Assembly (NCBI RefSeq): GCF_910589235.1
Contig: NC_060959.1
Location: 7,572,263 to 7,636,262 of the forward strand
Direction of reading: 5' to 3'
Length of the DNA: 64,000 bases
From: Vespa crabro
Taxonomy: Eukaryota; Arthropoda; Insecta; Hymenoptera; Vespidae
This document shows positions 63,869 through 64,000 of the stretch, piece after piece; position 1 is the stretch's first letter, and every line of letters starts with the position of its first letter. The notes beneath the pieces were generated by a model. The model ran no database searches and had not been told where the DNA came from. It saw only the letters and a list, made by a program, of their open reading frames with translations. The translations under genes were made by a program, and so were the position numbers.

Positions 63869-64000
63869 GTACACTTATATTAATTATAAATTACTATTCG
63901 TGCTATTGTAATGCTTCTTTTCGTGGTATTGCGATTTGCCACAGTTTGTCGCTATGCACAAATGAAAATTTGGATACGCTTAATGCGATTCATTATGTAC

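Overview
The window is animal nuclear DNA, most likely from an insect and probably a hymenopteran. It is very AT-rich, dense in (TA)n, (TC)n/(GA)n and homopolymer runs, and has short GC- and CpG-rich islands at gene starts. Its genes have spliceosomal introns with GT-AG borders, and the proteins are insect-type versions of conserved animal families. There is no bacterial or viral gene content. I found no clear tRNA, rRNA, CRISPR array or transposon ORF. The order-level call is an inference; no species can be named from the sequence alone.

Layout. Positions 1-22900 hold no gene I can support: an AT-rich desert, or a large intron of an off-window gene, with scattered GC islands and a possible non-coding first exon near 3440 on the minus strand. 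At 23017-25056 (+) is an intronless glycerate kinase with an unusual insertion and tail. It converges tail-to-tail with a ten-exon minus-strand gene (26957-31979) for the KANSL1/NSL1 subunit of the NSL histone-acetyltransferase complex. A GC-rich, microsatellite-rich zone at 32000-35650 is the likely KANSL1 promoter and 5' UTR region. At 38374-45206 (-) is a seven-exon glutamate transporter (EAAT/SLC1) whose 20-nt first coding exon lies 4.8 kb upstream of the rest. At 49978-52146 (-) is a four-exon ATG10, the E2-like enzyme of autophagy. A second GC-rich, repeat-rich zone at 53600-55600 leads into Ssdp (single-stranded DNA-binding protein of the LDB/Chip complex), which starts at 55603 (+), has eleven exons in the window including a 30-nt microexon, and runs off the right edge.

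The genes do not form a pathway: they cover serine/fructose catabolism, chromatin acetylation, neurotransmitter uptake, autophagy and LIM-homeodomain transcription. Exon models were built by hand from open frames, splice signals and phase matching. For KANSL1, EAAT and ATG10 the joined exons give complete frames (1072, 501 and 196 codons before stop), which is strong internal support.

The best second-look items are the glycerate kinase insertion, the Ssdp microexon, the remote EAAT start exon, an unassigned cysteine-containing exon-like frame at 48671-48885, and the same GAGGT pentamer array in two separate promoter zones. I did not find a convincing new biological system.
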